DNA from: a virus
Virus record (IMG/VR): IMGVR_UViG_3300023084_000023
Coordinates: 1 to 55,839 of that record
Length of the DNA: 55,839 bases
Strand: one strand, 5' to 3'
A program made the position numbers and the translations under genes. The notes beneath the pieces were generated by a model. It saw only the letters and a list, made by a program, of their open reading frames with translations. It was not told where the DNA came from and made no database searches. Positions within the stretch are counted from its first letter, which is position 1; the number at the start of each line of letters is the position of its first letter. Of the stretch, positions 31,001-40,787 are shown in pieces.

Positions 31001-34000
31001 AAAACAGATTCAAATTCTAAGTTTGTTGCAGGAGTTGGGCCGATAAAACCAGTAAAACTAGATGTATTTGCAGTACATTCGATACTATTTGTACTAGAGT
31101 TATAAATCCATGCAGACAAGTCACTGGGGGTTGCTTGGTATGATGATGCACCAGAATGTGAAAATCTGTACCAATCATCAAATGCAGCCTCGACTGCTGC
31201 TGGATCTCCTTCTAAATTAATATTGGATTCGTAACTAGCAATATATCTTTCTCCTTTGGTCATTCTAAATGCACCAAAGAAACCTAGAGTATAATCATTC
31301 ATAATTACTAAAGAATTTCCATCTACAATTTGTCTTGCGCCAATATAGAAATTTGAGTTTGTACTATAATTTAACATATTGACGCCAGGAATCGTGTTTT
31401 CTAACTGTCCGTTCAAATAGATAGAAGTTCCGTTGTTAGAAAAATAAACTGCAATGTGGTTCCATTCTCCAAATGGTACTGACCTTGCGCCAAGCGTATT
31501 ACCAGAAGAATCGATTAAATCAATAGTACCATCATAATTTTGCCAAAGAGTTAAATGCTGAGTTCCACCATCTTCACTATTGATTGCAAAGATGACGCCG
31601 CCAGGCGAATCTATATCTGTAATAGAAATAGATTTTCTAAAATACCAAAAATCTATTGTCAGTTCTTTATTAGTTAATTCAGTATCAAATTTTAGATCGA
31701 TGTTATCACTTCTCAACCATCCATAATCTGTGTATAATGCGTGATCTCCAACTTTTGCAAGTCCCGCCTTAAATCCTTCTTTTAAGTATTGGTGCGCTAA
31801 CTTATAACCTTTAATCTTAAAATTTTGTCCTTCAAGATAATTAGCGCCTGGTTGATTTGGTGTAACAGTATACACACCATTATTGATGTTAATGTCAAAA
31901 GTTGCACCATAACCATTGGTCATAACACTAACTAGATTTTCATTTTTGTTTAGATTTTCTGGTGATGAATTAATCGCCGTACCAGTAATATTTCCAATCT
32001 GTAATATGCCACCATTATCGTCAATCTTAATTACATCAAAAACTAGATCGTTGATTCCATCAACACCTCCCAATTCACTACCAAGTATTGTAATTGAATC
32101 GCCAACAGAATAGTTAATTCCATTAAATCTTGATGCAGGATTTGTTACATAATATGTTGTTCCATCTCTTCTAATAAAATTAAATATTGCACCAGTACCA
32201 GAAGTTCCGCCATTTTGAGTAGAAGCGGTATATTGTGGTGCGTAGTAATATGAATATCCATCTGGCATCGGAGTTGTTGGATTTAAAACTTCAAATGTTG
32301 ATATATGTCCACCTATTGGATTAGCAAAAACTTCAAAATCTTCAATTCGTCCTTCATCGTTGACTTGTGTAACGGTAATTGTTATGTCATTCTCTCCGTC
32401 AGTACCACCTACAACAGAACCCAAAATTGTAAATTTATCACCGACAATATAATTCGTGGTTGGTGATAAAATTCCTTGACCATTTGCATCACTCAAAAGA
32501 ACAGAAAGATTTTGCGGATAAGTTGGTTCGTCTGTATCAATATCCCACACGGCACCAGAACCAATTCTAGAGGTTGTAGTGTATGAAGATGCGTCTAGAT
32601 TTAAGTAGGCTGCGCCACCTGTGACTGTTAATACTTTTATAAAGATATCGTGAACACCAGATACACCATTATAAAATTGTTCACCGTCAATTTTAATAAA
32701 ATCGCCAGGAACATAATGTTTAGAATTATCTTGACTTCCTAAAGTGACAGAAGTTATTACATTATCAAGATATGTAACATCAAATAACGCACCAACACCC
32801 CTTCCCTGATGGTAAGTTGCGATTTGATTTCTCACATCTGCGACTTGTGGGAAAACATTGGTTGGACTTGCTAAGTTATTTGTGATTGAAACTCCAGTAA
32901 TACCACCAAATTCATTTACAGATGTAACTTGAAACTCCAAGTCTGTTCTTAATCTATATTCTGTGGGGTCGCCCTCGTTTAAATTTGTAATTATGAATGG
33001 TGGATCTTCGACTGGAGTTATAGAACTTCTATAAGTCGAACTCAACTCCCCAGTTTTATAATCTTTGACAGCGGCAAAAAATGTTTGGGCCTGATGTGTG
33101 ATTTTTCTATTATAAATGTCTTCATAGTCATATAGATAAAAAACATCATCATAGAGATAATCTATATTCTCTATTGTAACTGTTGGATTCTGAGCTCTTG
33201 GGCCAAAATCATAACCAGACAGTCCAATATCAAATGACATGACTGGATATTCTAAACTTTCTGGATTTTGAAAAAACGAAACACTAAAATTATTTTTAAC
33301 AGATTGAATAGAACTAATTTGTCCAATAGCGTATGAACCTAATGTATTACCATTTTGAAACTCAATTGTTTCCCCAGTAATATACTGATCTCCATTATTA
33401 ACAATTTTGATATTTTCAACTGGGCCGTAAGAAGTGTGTGCAATTTTTGCAGCAAAACCATAACCACTCCCATTCGAAGATAAATTATTTTGTAATGTCA
33501 AATTTCTTGGCATATCTTCGCCAGGATTTTCTATTTCAAATCCTACAACACACTCATATAAACTTTCTTCATAAATGGACGAATCTATTTGTTTTATTTT
33601 TACAGTTTCTTTACTAGAAAACTCACCATTGATAGAACTAATTACATATTCACGAACTTTATAATCACCTAAAGTATAATCATTGAAATATTCAATATTT
33701 GCTGAGGCACCACTAGACGCACCTTCAATGAACAGTGGTTGATTGATCTTAACTGGGCCTTCATACGGAACAGTCCTAAGACTTGTTAGTGTTTGCCAAG
33801 TATTAGAACTTGGTTTTAACAAGTTTTCTTTTGGGTAATATATTTCTATATCTTCATTAAACAGCGCCCTAAACAAAAATTTATAGGAACTTTCGCTGCC
33901 CTTTTGTTTATAGAACTTATTAATTAACTTTAAAAAGTTTCTTTCATTAGTATATCTGGTTTTTTCTTTTCCACTTTCTTCTACTAATTTTTGGATTGCA

Positions 34001-34719
34001 GATTCAGTATCTGCGTCTGCAATAGGACTTACAAAAGTTCTCAAATAAAATCTTATTTTTATAATATCACGATTATCGTGGACAATCGGATCGTTATTTT
34101 CGTCTTGAAAAATAATAGAATTTTCTAAAAGTCTATAGTCAATCCCTTCAATTAACTCGACCCAATCACCAGTACTTCCAGTTGGATCATCATTTGGGGG
34201 TGTTAAATTTTCCACAACCTCACTTAAAGATTCCCCAACTCTTCCAGCAAAATTGACATCATTTATAAAGACTCGTATCTTAGTAACTTTTGTGTCTACA
34301 TCTTGATCTGAGAAATAATAAAAGGGATTAAAATAATCCATTACATATTTTGCAGAAACGCCGTCAGTAAAAAATTCTTGGTCAGCAGTAGTATCTATAG
34401 ATGTTTCTGCATTTTCGCCATTGTTTGCTTCTTGCAAAATTTCAGTTGCAATTTGAGTATTTGTTTTAATCTTGGTAATGGTTGGCCATGCGCCAGCAAG
34501 TTCAGACTTAAACTCTTGAACAAAAACATCAAAAGTTTCGTCTAAGTCTGTAAGTGAAGTAATTTTTCCAGTGACATTACTAACATTGTCATCTAGTGCC
34601 AACCATTCATAATACAGTTCTAAAAAACGAACAAAGTTATCATATTCACTACTGTTTAAATAAGTAGGAAGTTGTTCTCTTATCCTAGATGCAATATTTT
34701 GTAAATTAGTTCTATCCAT
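28054..34719 (-). CDS. gp7: Baseplate wedge subunit gp7, greatly enlarged with a LamG/ConA-like insertion
   Basis: This 2221-aa protein is about twice T4 gp7 (1032 aa). The gp7-type framework includes YKQKGSESSYKFLFRALFNEDIEIYY (about residue 270), which aligns with the T4 stretch ending ASYKFLFKVLYNEEVEIE. It also includes DEWRRIVKKIIHPAGLMMFGEF (about 1730), matching T4 SDVIRFVHPVGFGF. Between them lies a long insertion. It contains repeated beta modules of the form YxVGDxxxILGSxxGGxDGxND (about 640-900). It also contains a laminin-G/concanavalin-like domain at about residues 1000-1155 (LTIDFWYFRK, GEWNHIAVYFSNNGTSIYLNG, FFGAFRMTKGERY), a fold often used to bind carbohydrate. gp7 lies between gp6 and gp8 in the wedge, and gene order is as expected. 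The insertion may give the baseplate a host-surface binding function. Confidence 0.85.
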   Translation of the reverse strand: MDRTNLQNIASRIREQLPTYLNSSEYDNFVRFLELYYEWLALDDNVSNVTGKITSLTDLDETFDVFVQEFKSELAGAWPTITKIKTNTQIATEILQEANNGENAETSIDTTADQEFFTDGVSAKYVMDYFNPFYYFSDQDVDTKVTKIRVFINDVNFAGRVGESLSEVVENLTPPNDDPTGSTGDWVELIEGIDYRLLENSIIFQDENNDPIVHDNRDIIKIRFYLRTFVSPIADADTESAIQKLVEESGKEKTRYTNERNFLKLINKFYKQKGSESSYKFLFRALFNEDIEIYYPKENLLKPSSNTWQTLTSLRTVPYEGPVKINQPLFIEGASSGASANIEYFNDYTLGDYKVREYVISSINGEFSSKETVKIKQIDSSIYEESLYECVVGFEIENPGEDMPRNLTLQNNLSSNGSGYGFAAKIAHTSYGPVENIKIVNNGDQYITGETIEFQNGNTLGSYAIGQISSIQSVKNNFSVSFFQNPESLEYPVMSFDIGLSGYDFGPRAQNPTVTIENIDYLYDDVFYLYDYEDIYNRKITHQAQTFFAAVKDYKTGELSSTYRSSITPVEDPPFIITNLNEGDPTEYRLRTDLEFQVTSVNEFGGITGVSITNNLASPTNVFPQVADVRNQIATYHQGRGVGALFDVTYLDNVITSVTLGSQDNSKHYVPGDFIKIDGEQFYNGVSGVHDIFIKVLTVTGGAAYLNLDASSYTTTSRIGSGAVWDIDTDEPTYPQNLSVLLSDANGQGILSPTTNYIVGDKFTILGSVVGGTDGENDITITVTQVNDEGRIEDFEVFANPIGGHISTFEVLNPTTPMPDGYSYYYAPQYTASTQNGGTSGTGAIFNFIRRDGTTYYVTNPASRFNGINYSVGDSITILGSELGGVDGINDLVFDVIKIDDNGGILQIGNITGTAINSSPENLNKNENLVSVMTNGYGATFDININNGVYTVTPNQPGANYLEGQNFKIKGYKLAHQYLKEGFKAGLAKVGDHALYTDYGWLRSDNIDLKFDTELTNKELTIDFWYFRKSISITDIDSPGGVIFAINSEDGGTQHLTLWQNYDGTIDLIDSSGNTLGARSVPFGEWNHIAVYFSNNGTSIYLNGQLENTIPGVNMLNYSTNSNFYIGARQIVDGNSLVIMNDYTLGFFGAFRMTKGERYIASYESNINLEGDPAAVEAAFDDWYRFSHSGASSYQATPSDLSAWIYNSSTNSIECTANTSSFTGFIGPTPATNLEFESVLSSTSSDDDTLALIIGFVTNGLQPTDAGYKEYTLSAVRNMGGTNPSVGWGLVYNYLQDDQIILETSNVPFISGGWSANGATKVKVIKNGANVYATTSQNGSTSLDSSTTLYVDLSTNPVLNKFEGAIQWGFGAHSQDAANFSLLDASGSSTGVTIEDKGTQNPVSGNGISPEHVNPVPFRQDIRQSSRYLERVDAVGGETVVELFYDANAAVNIFKVTDSIIAPENIPDSFPTNPIDRLIWEWADNYYIWIDGLWKNYVEVDPSEYNATTGTAITFTSPLGAGDIILIRYYGALSDRLEYVIFNSESLVEPNKIRLRKWVDNPQTLDDTMAQYQLPDAHTLTVEWEEIPKSGIETTRLITGGEGYIRYPYGNVARETLSYTSTGKNGVLRGLGKDIGKINRLEIYSNPFREDFDGFGVGYDTPPEIDLSSYGNGQASIKVLTGPLCVREGVYVNQQGFISDDNRIHDGYLWQDYSYVVKVNRYIDEWRRIVKKIIHPAGLMMFGEFTTLTKASVRKGLGVAYRELMFEIIKNVNLRMRNMDGSGSWTYSTAQQTDINDLNSHGYYFVYDNRQLSIDSEIDGLYQGVGTGEISDDTVGAATLDSGSGRYALLDENGNNALRWSDVKKIAINYKDAYGKDYGHYWSSKILGNTFTIYDTSDESMTNDEWINVRPWAKYVVESVELDPDYLDRIAVFDVKIIQSYRELPSTAPQNRVEFRWDNIWRGNVNRQPNYWVGAIADGANPRDEKMVINITGKYMFYKNYTGDLPTLHTTYRSLERFKFYFTSRFPWERLRPLLFSPQREMDNSPYLIKRPIVNGNGLTHIPAKAEGLGIWYHLPVDATDNDWIANTDGTDHNWRNTVIEDIVKLADNKYRAVLDSFINISPVFLIMSEEEPDIPTRKRLGPTNLTIERIKFNDRLQSGLDYNVDRIDYDENLLDLNTFIKYQAEHIHDKSNVAPESSIVLYNTNPTTIEELNEQIVLKD

Positions 34720-34737
34720 TTAATTTAACTTCTGCTG

Positions 34738-36681
34738 TTATGTTGTAGTATCAGATATTACATTTGTAATACTTGCCTGTGATGTATTATATGTTGTTCT
34801 AAGTGATCTAGTGACAACCACTCTCTGTGAAGAGATATCGTAGTTCTCATTAAATTCATCTGTATCAGGCATCATTACAATATCAAGTTCGTCATAATCA
34901 ATAAAGATAATTTGATTGCGAACAGGAAATATATCATTAGATTCTGGTTCTGCAACCAAACCTAAAACAGTTGAACCAACGATACCACTAATCTGAATAT
35001 CATTTAAAACAACTTTACCAGTTCCATAGTTTATAGTTCCACCCAAAACATTATTATATTTTCTAGCGAACAATGGAGTTAATGTGTATATTCTCAATCC
35101 GCCCAATCCATCATCTTCAATATAATGTGGGTCACTTGAACCAGAAATAGTAAATGCATTAGAATACAAACTATTAGGACGTATTGCATTATTAAAATTA
35201 AATGTGTATGACGCAACACCATTATATACTGGAGTTTTTTCATTAATCATCAAAATTTCTGTAATATTATTTGTAACAGAATCATCGGTTTTATCAATGG
35301 CAGACAAAAACTGTGAATATCTAAAATAACTATTAAATTCGTTTAAAAACTCATTATTATAAGAAATGATAGTTTGTCTTACAGATTCTTTCAAAGATGA
35401 CTCATCTAATAAAGTCGCCTCATCATTATACTTTACATTTGTGGTTATCTTCAATTTCAAATAATCAGGGTCGACAATTTGAGGCGAAAGAGTAAGAACC
35501 GAATAATTACTTTTTAACTGATTTAAAATATACTGTTTTTCTTGAGTGGAAAGAATTAGTCCAGTATTCGGTTTAATAGACATAAATACAGAACCATATG
35601 CAGGAGGGTCGTTGTCTTCCCCACCCCAAACATTCATTGTGTCTACCTCTGGATAAATTTGTGGAACAATCGCCTTATAGTCTCTAGCGGTAACTGCTCT
35701 GTTCTGACTTTCAAATGTCCTTGGTGCAAAGAACTTAATAGACTCAATATCTTCTCTGTCAGCACCACCATAACTCTCACCAATAATCTGAACATTTTCA
35801 GTATCAACGATTACGCCTTTAGGTAATGCAATCGCAGTAAGTCTTCCAGTAATACCATTTCCATTGGCGCCCTTTGTTGTAATATAACGAACAGTAATTA
35901 TATTTCCATTTTCCACTTCATCCCCAAGAACACCATCACCAAAAAATATTTCATATTTCATATCTTTAGATTCTTGAAGAAAATATGTTTTAGAAATATC
36001 CGAAAGTTGTGTAGTATCAGTTGCTAAATTAAATTCAGAAACAACATCATCGTCTGCACTTGCCTGTACTAGAACTTGAATAGTGTCAGTATCTACATTT
36101 TCGTTAGATAAAATAAATTTTTGATTTGGATTGTTAATATCAACAACAAACTTTTCTTCCACTTGTTGACCTTGAAACAATTCTAAATCGTTTATAGTAT
36201 AGTAATGAGCCCTTGAACCATCTGGTTCTGCTGCAGAGCGTGACCTTGTAATTGACCTAGAAACCTTCGGAACAAAAACAAAAGATTCGTTGTCAATAGA
36301 AGTAGAAAATGCAAGTTGTCTATCGATTCTTAATGTGTTATATTGATAATCTCTTTCTTGTCTATTCTTTCTAATAATCTTAAATGTTACTGCAACCAAT
36401 GCAGTCGCAGACTTATTAGAACGTGGAGTATAACCCAACAACTTTGCCTTGGATACAACATTCTCACGAATTCTTGCTGTGTCTAAAAAACTTTCGTTTG
36501 CAATCATATTCATATAATATGAGTTATAATAGGTATTATATGATAGTATGTCGAGTATGCTAGACAATGCAGAACCATCAAAGTTATAATCTTTGAAAAC
36601 TTTATCGTTCTCCATGTATTTTTTGATATTGTCTTTTATTCCATCAAAACTTAAATCTGATATGTTTATGTTTTTAGCCAT
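34738..36681 (-). CDS. gp6: Baseplate wedge subunit gp6 (baseplate J family)
   Basis: This 647-aa protein is close to T4 gp6 (660 aa). It starts MAKNINISDLSFDGIKDNIKKYM, with NTYYNSYYMNMIANESFLDTA following. The central block ESYGGADREDIESIKFFAP then RTFESQNRAVTARDYKAIV (about residues 305-340) is typical of the baseplate J/gp6 family. gp6 dimers form the ring that holds the wedges together and carries the structural change on contraction. The ATG directly abuts the gp25 stop, consistent with translational coupling in the gp48-to-gp7 operon. Confidence 0.92.
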   Translation of the reverse strand: MAKNINISDLSFDGIKDNIKKYMENDKVFKDYNFDGSALSSILDILSYNTYYNSYYMNMIANESFLDTARIRENVVSKAKLLGYTPRSNKSATALVAVTFKIIRKNRQERDYQYNTLRIDRQLAFSTSIDNESFVFVPKVSRSITRSRSAAEPDGSRAHYYTINDLELFQGQQVEEKFVVDINNPNQKFILSNENVDTDTIQVLVQASADDDVVSEFNLATDTTQLSDISKTYFLQESKDMKYEIFFGDGVLGDEVENGNIITVRYITTKGANGNGITGRLTAIALPKGVIVDTENVQIIGESYGGADREDIESIKFFAPRTFESQNRAVTARDYKAIVPQIYPEVDTMNVWGGEDNDPPAYGSVFMSIKPNTGLILSTQEKQYILNQLKSNYSVLTLSPQIVDPDYLKLKITTNVKYNDEATLLDESSLKESVRQTIISYNNEFLNEFNSYFRYSQFLSAIDKTDDSVTNNITEILMINEKTPVYNGVASYTFNFNNAIRPNSLYSNAFTISGSSDPHYIEDDGLGGLRIYTLTPLFARKYNNVLGGTINYGTGKVVLNDIQISGIVGSTVLGLVAEPESNDIFPVRNQIIFIDYDELDIVMMPDTDEFNENYDISSQRVVVTRSLRTTYNTSQASITNVISDTTT

Positions 36682-37197
36682 TTATCGTACTCTTTTTATA
36701 CTAAATTGAAATGATATATCTTCTTCAGATGCAGGAACGTTGTATACTATACTAATCTCTAAGGTATTATTGTCTACTAACTGTGCCTGGCGTATTCTTT
36801 CGTCTTCTGATTTTATTCCTTTTAGTGATGACATAACTCTTTCCCTAGAGAAAAAATTAACATCAGAAACTACTATCCTTGGTTCATGGGTTTTTAATGC
36901 AAGTTTTATCTCTTCTTGCATATTTATGTCATGCGGCGAACCTCTATAATCCCAATTCGTCATTAAATCAAATAAAGTATTGTAAACATTTCCACCAAAC
37001 CTTGGTTGAAATGGTTTTTCAAGTTTATTAGTCAATAAAATATTTTTAATACTTTGATTTATTGAACTTATATCTTTTTTGATTAAAACATCTCCACTGA
37101 CTGGATTTCGCCTAAACGTTAGATCAAAATCAATATATTGATCTCTTTTAGATGGTAGTATCCCAAGTCTTTCTGTTGCACTATTTAAATTTGACAT
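36682..37197 (-). CDS. gp25: Baseplate wedge subunit gp25
   Basis: This 171-aa protein is longer than T4 gp25 (132 aa). The GPW/gp25 fold is marked by KPFQPRFGGNVYNTLFDLM (residues 61-79), the segment that seeds sheath polymerisation, and by EEIKLALKTHEPRI with a C-terminal beta hairpin (NTLEISIVYNVP). gp25 joins gp6 and gp53 at the baseplate core and begins sheath assembly. It lies nine bases after gp5 and abuts gp6, the usual T4-like order. Confidence 0.92.
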   Translation of the reverse strand: MSNLNSATERLGILPSKRDQYIDFDLTFRRNPVSGDVLIKKDISSINQSIKNILLTNKLEKPFQPRFGGNVYNTLFDLMTNWDYRGSPHDINMQEEIKLALKTHEPRIVVSDVNFFSRERVMSSLKGIKSEDERIRQAQLVDNNTLEISIVYNVPASEEDISFQFSIKRVR

Positions 37198-37206
37198 GAC
37201 TTCCTC

Positions 37207-39507
37207 TTATGGGTTTAAATGAATGTTTGGTGCTTTTATTGTGGTATTCCCACCAGATTCAGTATCAATTGTTCCACCAACCTTTGCATCGACATTACCA
37301 CCTATTCTAATATTTACATCTGCATCTACAACAACATTAATCGTTCCCTTGACGTAAATATTATCATTACCAAAGATAATTTCATAATTATCCTTAACAA
37401 CCTTTGTAACTACAGAACCATCTGGATGTATTTCTTCAAATGTTCCAGATCTATGATATGTATGTATTCTTTCTGCCCCCGGCGTGTCATCAAATTCTTG
37501 ATGATGCCCAGATTCAGTAGATAACACTTTATTATGTGGATACTCTGCGGCATATGGTGTTGGTGGTTCATCAAATAATTCTGTACTTTCTGTACTTTCT
37601 TTTTTCATTTCAACAATAGAACGTGGGTTGTATGTATCCTGTCCATATGAAGAGTTTCCAGAGTTTGCATTGAACGTTGATGGAGACTGATCCACATCTA
37701 CCACACTGCCTTCTTCCACTGCATCATCTATCTCTGGTAATGGATCTTCATATACTTCCCAAAGAATATCACCATCCTTTAAACTTGCAGAAGTTGGGCC
37801 GTTGCCATCCGTATCAGATGTTCCAGAGTTTTTCGCAATAAAGGTTTTTTGTTGAACAAATGTACTATCATTAGAACCCGCCAGAAGTCGTCTGGCGTTT
37901 CTTTCATGACCTTCCATCTGATTGTTTACTTTATCTCTAACAGTCCCTGCCGCCCCGCCAGCTGCGGTATCTGAACGACTATAATACTTTTCTCCGATAC
38001 CACCAGCATTGATTGCAGAATAAACTTCTAGTCTACCCATGCCGGGCCTGACACCTTTATCTCGCAAATACTTAACTACCGCACCACTTGGGCCAAGTTG
38101 GGTGTCTATTGCTGTCTGTGGAGTACTGAAGTCTACGCCATATTGGTTTGCCTGCGGTTCTCCAAATTGAATAAGTCCTCTATGTTGACCCCATTTAGTA
38201 GTAGGCCCTCTTTTTTGAGGGTCAAGTGTACCACCAGTTTCATAAGACATCACAGTTGCAAGATCGATCGCACTAATTCCAAGTGCTTCGGCAGCTGCCA
38301 AAGTTCCAGAACGCATTGTGTATGGAGGCCCACCAGACTCTTCTCCTTCTGCCAGTGGTGGAGATTTTACCAAATCGCCTTCATTATAAGATTTCCCAGC
38401 AGACCATTGTGTTGCACTTGCAGATGGTGCCTGACTTTGTTGTTGCGCTGCTGTATCTGCAGACCTACTAGAAGTTGCGCCCGATTCACTGGTTGTTACG
38501 GTATCACATTCTTGACTCTCTCCTGGCTTATCAGTACCGCCACCAGAAGAACTTTCGGTTTGACTGCCTGATGCTGGGTCAGGAACAATACCATTTCGTT
38601 TTAAGGGAGTAGATCCTCTTTCTCCAGATGCTGCACTAAAGTGCATTGCATCCTTAACACTATTCCAATCACCTCCCCAACCTAGTCCATACTTTCTGGC
38701 AATAGATGATACGCCGTCTGGCATATCTGTTATTAGTGTATTCCCATTAGGATTCTCGGCGGGATTAATATCAATTGCAGCACCACTAGCATGGTAACTA
38801 AATCTACTTGGATTATTTACATTTTTTCGATATGCATATCCACCAATACTTTTAATAACATATCCTGTACTCTCAAGTTCATTCACAAATCCTTGGAACT
38901 GATCTTTAAATACTGTAGCAACCCAAGCACTTTTACCAGACTTTGTAGTAATCTTACTAAGTCTTTTTCTATTTTCTTTATCACTTGAAACACCATCTTG
39001 GTTAACTTCTTTCCCACATTCAGTCGCATTTCCAGAAGAAGATGTATTTTCATCTCCACCATTTGTATTAGATGTACTATCACTTACACCCCTTGCAAGT
39101 CTATTAACATCCGACTCATTTTTAGTAGAACCACCGAATACTGATCCACTATCTGAAGGATATGTTCCATCTGCATTTGTTTCCGAACCCTCTGTGGGAC
39201 GACCATAAACTGTTCCAAAAATTATAGGATCTTGTCCCTGTTCGCCATCTCTAAAAAATCCCATAACCCATGCACCAGGCAATGCGCCCGTTGGAGATTG
39301 TCCGATACCACCAGTGGACGAACTAGTTATGGGCATAATTGGAGATGCCCATGGAAGTTTTTCTGTGGGAAGAAGTGCCTTGTCTGCAGTATGCCATCCA
39401 ATAATTCTAACTTTTACTCGTCCAAGAGCTTCTGGGTCTTTTACGTCTTCGATAACACCCTGCCACCAAACCATTCCTTCTCTACCCGAAAACATATTCA
39501 TATCCAT
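37207..39507 (-). CDS. gp5: Baseplate hub/needle gp5 with two different cell-wall-degrading domains
   Basis: This is a 766-aa protein. Residues 10-105 form the gp5 OB-fold (VWWQGVIEDVKDPEALGRVKVR, then WVMGFFRDGEQGQDPIIFGTVYG). Residues 180-305 are an M15-type peptidase: H239 and D246 in SYHASGAAID and H289 in DAMHF are the expected zinc ligands. Residues 400-545 look like a lysozyme or lytic-transglycosylase domain (VMSYETGG with candidate catalytic E423, then RGLIQFG). Low-complexity Ser/Gly linkers separate the domains. Residues 690-766 are the repetitive beta-helix needle (GTINVVVDADVNIRIGGNVD). T4 gp5 has only one lysozyme domain, so this needle carries a peptidase and a glycan-cleaving candidate. 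The gene overlaps gp27 by one base, and gp27 forms the hub with gp5. Confidence 0.9.
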   Translation of the reverse strand: MDMNMFSGREGMVWWQGVIEDVKDPEALGRVKVRIIGWHTADKALLPTEKLPWASPIMPITSSSTGGIGQSPTGALPGAWVMGFFRDGEQGQDPIIFGTVYGRPTEGSETNADGTYPSDSGSVFGGSTKNESDVNRLARGVSDSTSNTNGGDENTSSSGNATECGKEVNQDGVSSDKENRKRLSKITTKSGKSAWVATVFKDQFQGFVNELESTGYVIKSIGGYAYRKNVNNPSRFSYHASGAAIDINPAENPNGNTLITDMPDGVSSIARKYGLGWGGDWNSVKDAMHFSAASGERGSTPLKRNGIVPDPASGSQTESSSGGGTDKPGESQECDTVTTSESGATSSRSADTAAQQQSQAPSASATQWSAGKSYNEGDLVKSPPLAEGEESGGPPYTMRSGTLAAAEALGISAIDLATVMSYETGGTLDPQKRGPTTKWGQHRGLIQFGEPQANQYGVDFSTPQTAIDTQLGPSGAVVKYLRDKGVRPGMGRLEVYSAINAGGIGEKYYSRSDTAAGGAAGTVRDKVNNQMEGHERNARRLLAGSNDSTFVQQKTFIAKNSGTSDTDGNGPTSASLKDGDILWEVYEDPLPEIDDAVEEGSVVDVDQSPSTFNANSGNSSYGQDTYNPRSIVEMKKESTESTELFDEPPTPYAAEYPHNKVLSTESGHHQEFDDTPGAERIHTYHRSGTFEEIHPDGSVVTKVVKDNYEIIFGNDNIYVKGTINVVVDADVNIRIGGNVDAKVGGTIDTESGGNTTIKAPNIHLNP

Positions 39508-40787
39508 TATTGTATACTCCCACCCGATGGAGGCGTTGGCTGTTCCGCTGGTAACGGAAGTCCGATACTATCTCTAACCAACTCAATGTCAGTTTGATAT
39601 CTTCCACCCTCAATTCTATGTCTAATTGCAAACACTAAATACTTTCCACTATAATATTTGTTTGTTCCTGTGTTATCTCTTTGATATATTGGCATTTCAA
39701 GTTCTAAGACATCTCCAGCACAAACATCAGTATCCCCAAAAACAGTAATAGTTACTTTTATGTTTTTCATCAACTGCATATAAAACAATCTTGGAAGAAA
39801 GAGTTTTTCCTGATTAAATGTAGGATTCCCACCCTGCAAGTCTCTTTCTGGAACAACATATAAGTTTTTTGGTTTATATTGCATTCCTTGACCAGTAGTA
39901 TCTTGAAAAGTATTACTGTCCAAGTACTTGTAGTCTCCATAATTTTCCCAATATGAGTGTGTATAATTATTAACCTGTCGTGTTAGTAAATCCACAGCAT
40001 AAACTTCTGAATTATAAAACCCCTTTGTAATATTTCCAAGCACATCGAAGTTTGAATCAAAATTAAAACTAATTACTTTCTTATTTTCAACATTTGTTGA
40101 AATATCATCAAGTTCTTTTGCCCCAGCACTTTTGTATGCACCAACGATGAATTTATTCTTTGGTTCTGCCTGTGTTAACATTTCTAACGGTTTCATAACA
40201 TATTCTTTTGTTGTTTCAAAAAACATATACGAAGAACTTTTATATGTCTCACTGAATGCTTTATTACATAAAAATGAAATACTTTTCATTGGAGTATAAT
40301 TTGGAATTACCAATCCATTATCACCACTGTACTGGTCACTACTTGATTCTACAGAAAGACTCTTTGAACTACCAAGTCTTGAAAAAATGGTTTGTGCAAT
40401 ATCTGTAGAACTTCCTTGAAAATATTCCGACACTTTTTCTTCAAAATTTTTTGCAAAATCTTTTGAAATCAATTCTAAATTATAAGTCTGAGTTCCCTCA
40501 TCATCTGTTAGTTCAGATATTTTATGAACAAGGAAATCCAACTTAATATTTTTCCACTCTGGAACTTCAAAATCTAAAGAAACTTCTTCTTGCCCAACAA
40601 TTGGCATAAAAGTTAACATATCTTCTACATCCATAAAACTAATTGTCGCCGTAATACTAGACGATAGTATATCTTCAAAAATGCGAATTGATGTAAAATA
40701 TCTTTTAAGGTCTAATTCAAATCCGTTATGTGAACGAATAGTGAATTTACGAATATTGTAATCACCTAACTTAAACGTATCTGACAT
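39507..40787 (-). CDS. gp27: Baseplate hub subunit gp27
   Basis: This 426-aa protein compares with 391 aa in T4. The N-terminus (DYNIRKFTIRSHNGFELDLKRYF, then FEDILSSSITATISFMDVEDML) and the long C-terminal barrel (GDVLELEMPIYQRDN, GKYLVFAIRHRIEGGRYQTDIEL) match the gp27/phage hub family. gp27 trimers form the collar that holds gp5 at the tail tip and continues the tube channel. The start codon overlaps the gp53 stop and its stop overlaps the gp5 start, so the three are probably translationally coupled. Confidence 0.9.
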   Translation of the reverse strand: MSDTFKLGDYNIRKFTIRSHNGFELDLKRYFTSIRIFEDILSSSITATISFMDVEDMLTFMPIVGQEEVSLDFEVPEWKNIKLDFLVHKISELTDDEGTQTYNLELISKDFAKNFEEKVSEYFQGSSTDIAQTIFSRLGSSKSLSVESSSDQYSGDNGLVIPNYTPMKSISFLCNKAFSETYKSSSYMFFETTKEYVMKPLEMLTQAEPKNKFIVGAYKSAGAKELDDISTNVENKKVISFNFDSNFDVLGNITKGFYNSEVYAVDLLTRQVNNYTHSYWENYGDYKYLDSNTFQDTTGQGMQYKPKNLYVVPERDLQGGNPTFNQEKLFLPRLFYMQLMKNIKVTITVFGDTDVCAGDVLELEMPIYQRDNTGTNKYYSGKYLVFAIRHRIEGGRYQTDIELVRDSIGLPLPAEQPTPPSGGSIQ

